From UMGS755 sp045602005 (lineage in GTDB: Bacteria > Bacillota > Clostridia > UBA1381 > UBA9506): a stretch of 21,895 nucleotides of DNA. Shown one piece after another: positions 21,756 through 21,895 of the stretch (its first letter is position 1; the number at the start of each line of letters is the position of its first letter). A model generated the notes under the pieces. That model saw only the letters and a list, made by a program, of their open reading frames with translations. It had not been told where the DNA came from and searched no databases. Position numbers and translations under genes: made by a program. The stretch is from positions 1 to 21,895 of the forward strand of contig JAZSAS010000043.1 of the NCBI GenBank assembly GCA_045602005.1, given 5' to 3'.

Positions 21756-21895
21756 TGTAGGTTTGTCAATGATGTGTTACAAAATTGATTAAAAAATTTC
21801 ACCGTCTTCAAGGAAAGCGTTGATATAATCAATAGGAGTTTTCCAATTGAGCGGTCGCATAGGAAACCTGTTGTATTTATAGTTATGTATTTTTA
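21756..21895 (-). mobile_element. End of an insertion sequence (right part outside window)
   Basis: Noncoding bases 21756-21788 lie between the cassette terminator and an integrase gene end. They begin TGTAGGTTTGTCAATG, which has the TG opening usual for IS ends. The inverted-repeat partner, other end and target duplication lie outside the window, so the boundary at 21756 is tentative. Confidence 0.45.
21789..21895 (-). CDS. Transposase/integrase C-terminus (partial)
   Basis: The last 35 codons of a minus-strand gene that begins right of the window. The peptide has FPMRPLNWKTPIDYINAF and ends LEDGEIF. The PMRPLNWKTP motif, in which a small proline-rich turn is followed by TPI(D/E), is typical of the end of rve-core DDE transposases of IS3/IS481-like elements. 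The catalytic DDE residues are outside the window, so completeness cannot be judged. The stop TAA is at 21791-21789. Confidence 0.72.
   Translation of the reverse strand, partial: KIHNYKYNRFPMRPLNWKTPIDYINAFLEDGEIF

Overview
The window looks like chromosomal DNA from a low-to-moderate GC, Gram-positive anaerobe of the class Clostridia. The support is Shine-Dalgarno-led genes with some GTG and TTG starts, pyruvate phosphate dikinase, an L27 with a Prp-cleavable extension, lipoprotein ABC binding proteins, a ClpE-type chaperone, a DUF1540 protein and long-form HPF. I cannot name a family or genus. No intergenic gap exceeds 300 bases, and I saw no tRNA, rRNA or CRISPR array.

Layout. The window opens with the last codons of ppdK and its terminator. 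A minus-strand operon (2597 to 263) encodes a polar amino-acid ABC importer: binding lipoprotein, permease, ATPase. The binding lipoprotein appears to be circularly permuted: the segment that normally ends the family sits directly after the lipobox. Divergent from it is a clpE-like chaperone (2802-5072), followed by a serine beta-lactamase-like hydrolase and a convergent hotdog thioesterase. After a VanW-domain lipoprotein comes a second, conventionally ordered amino-acid ABC importer on the plus strand (7798-10018). This gives an internal control for the permutation.

From 10090 there is a textbook rplU-prp-rpmA unit with a consensus promoter and an L21-leader-like structure. A metallophosphoesterase and an ECF sigma/anti-sigma pair follow, closed by a bidirectional terminator. 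Convergent with these is a minus-strand dac (D,D-carboxypeptidase) - rluB - GNAT-like cluster. Divergent from dac is hpf, preceded by an excellent match to the sigma-B-type promoter consensus. Next come an elaborate pair of hairpins, cysK (TTG start) and an FAD oxidoreductase with a C-terminal Rieske domain.

The right end holds a minus-strand cysteine desulfurase-like gene with a 55-residue DUF1540 gene behind it. A divergent plus-strand cassette of three small uncharacterised proteins follows, possibly under a sporulation (sigma-E-like) promoter. The last bases are the C-terminal coding end of an insertion-sequence integrase entering from the right.

The most interesting signal is the permuted amino-acid-binding lipoprotein (1800-2597). 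Secondary points are the sigma-B-like promoter of hpf, the compound hairpins before cysK, and the three-gene small-protein cassette.
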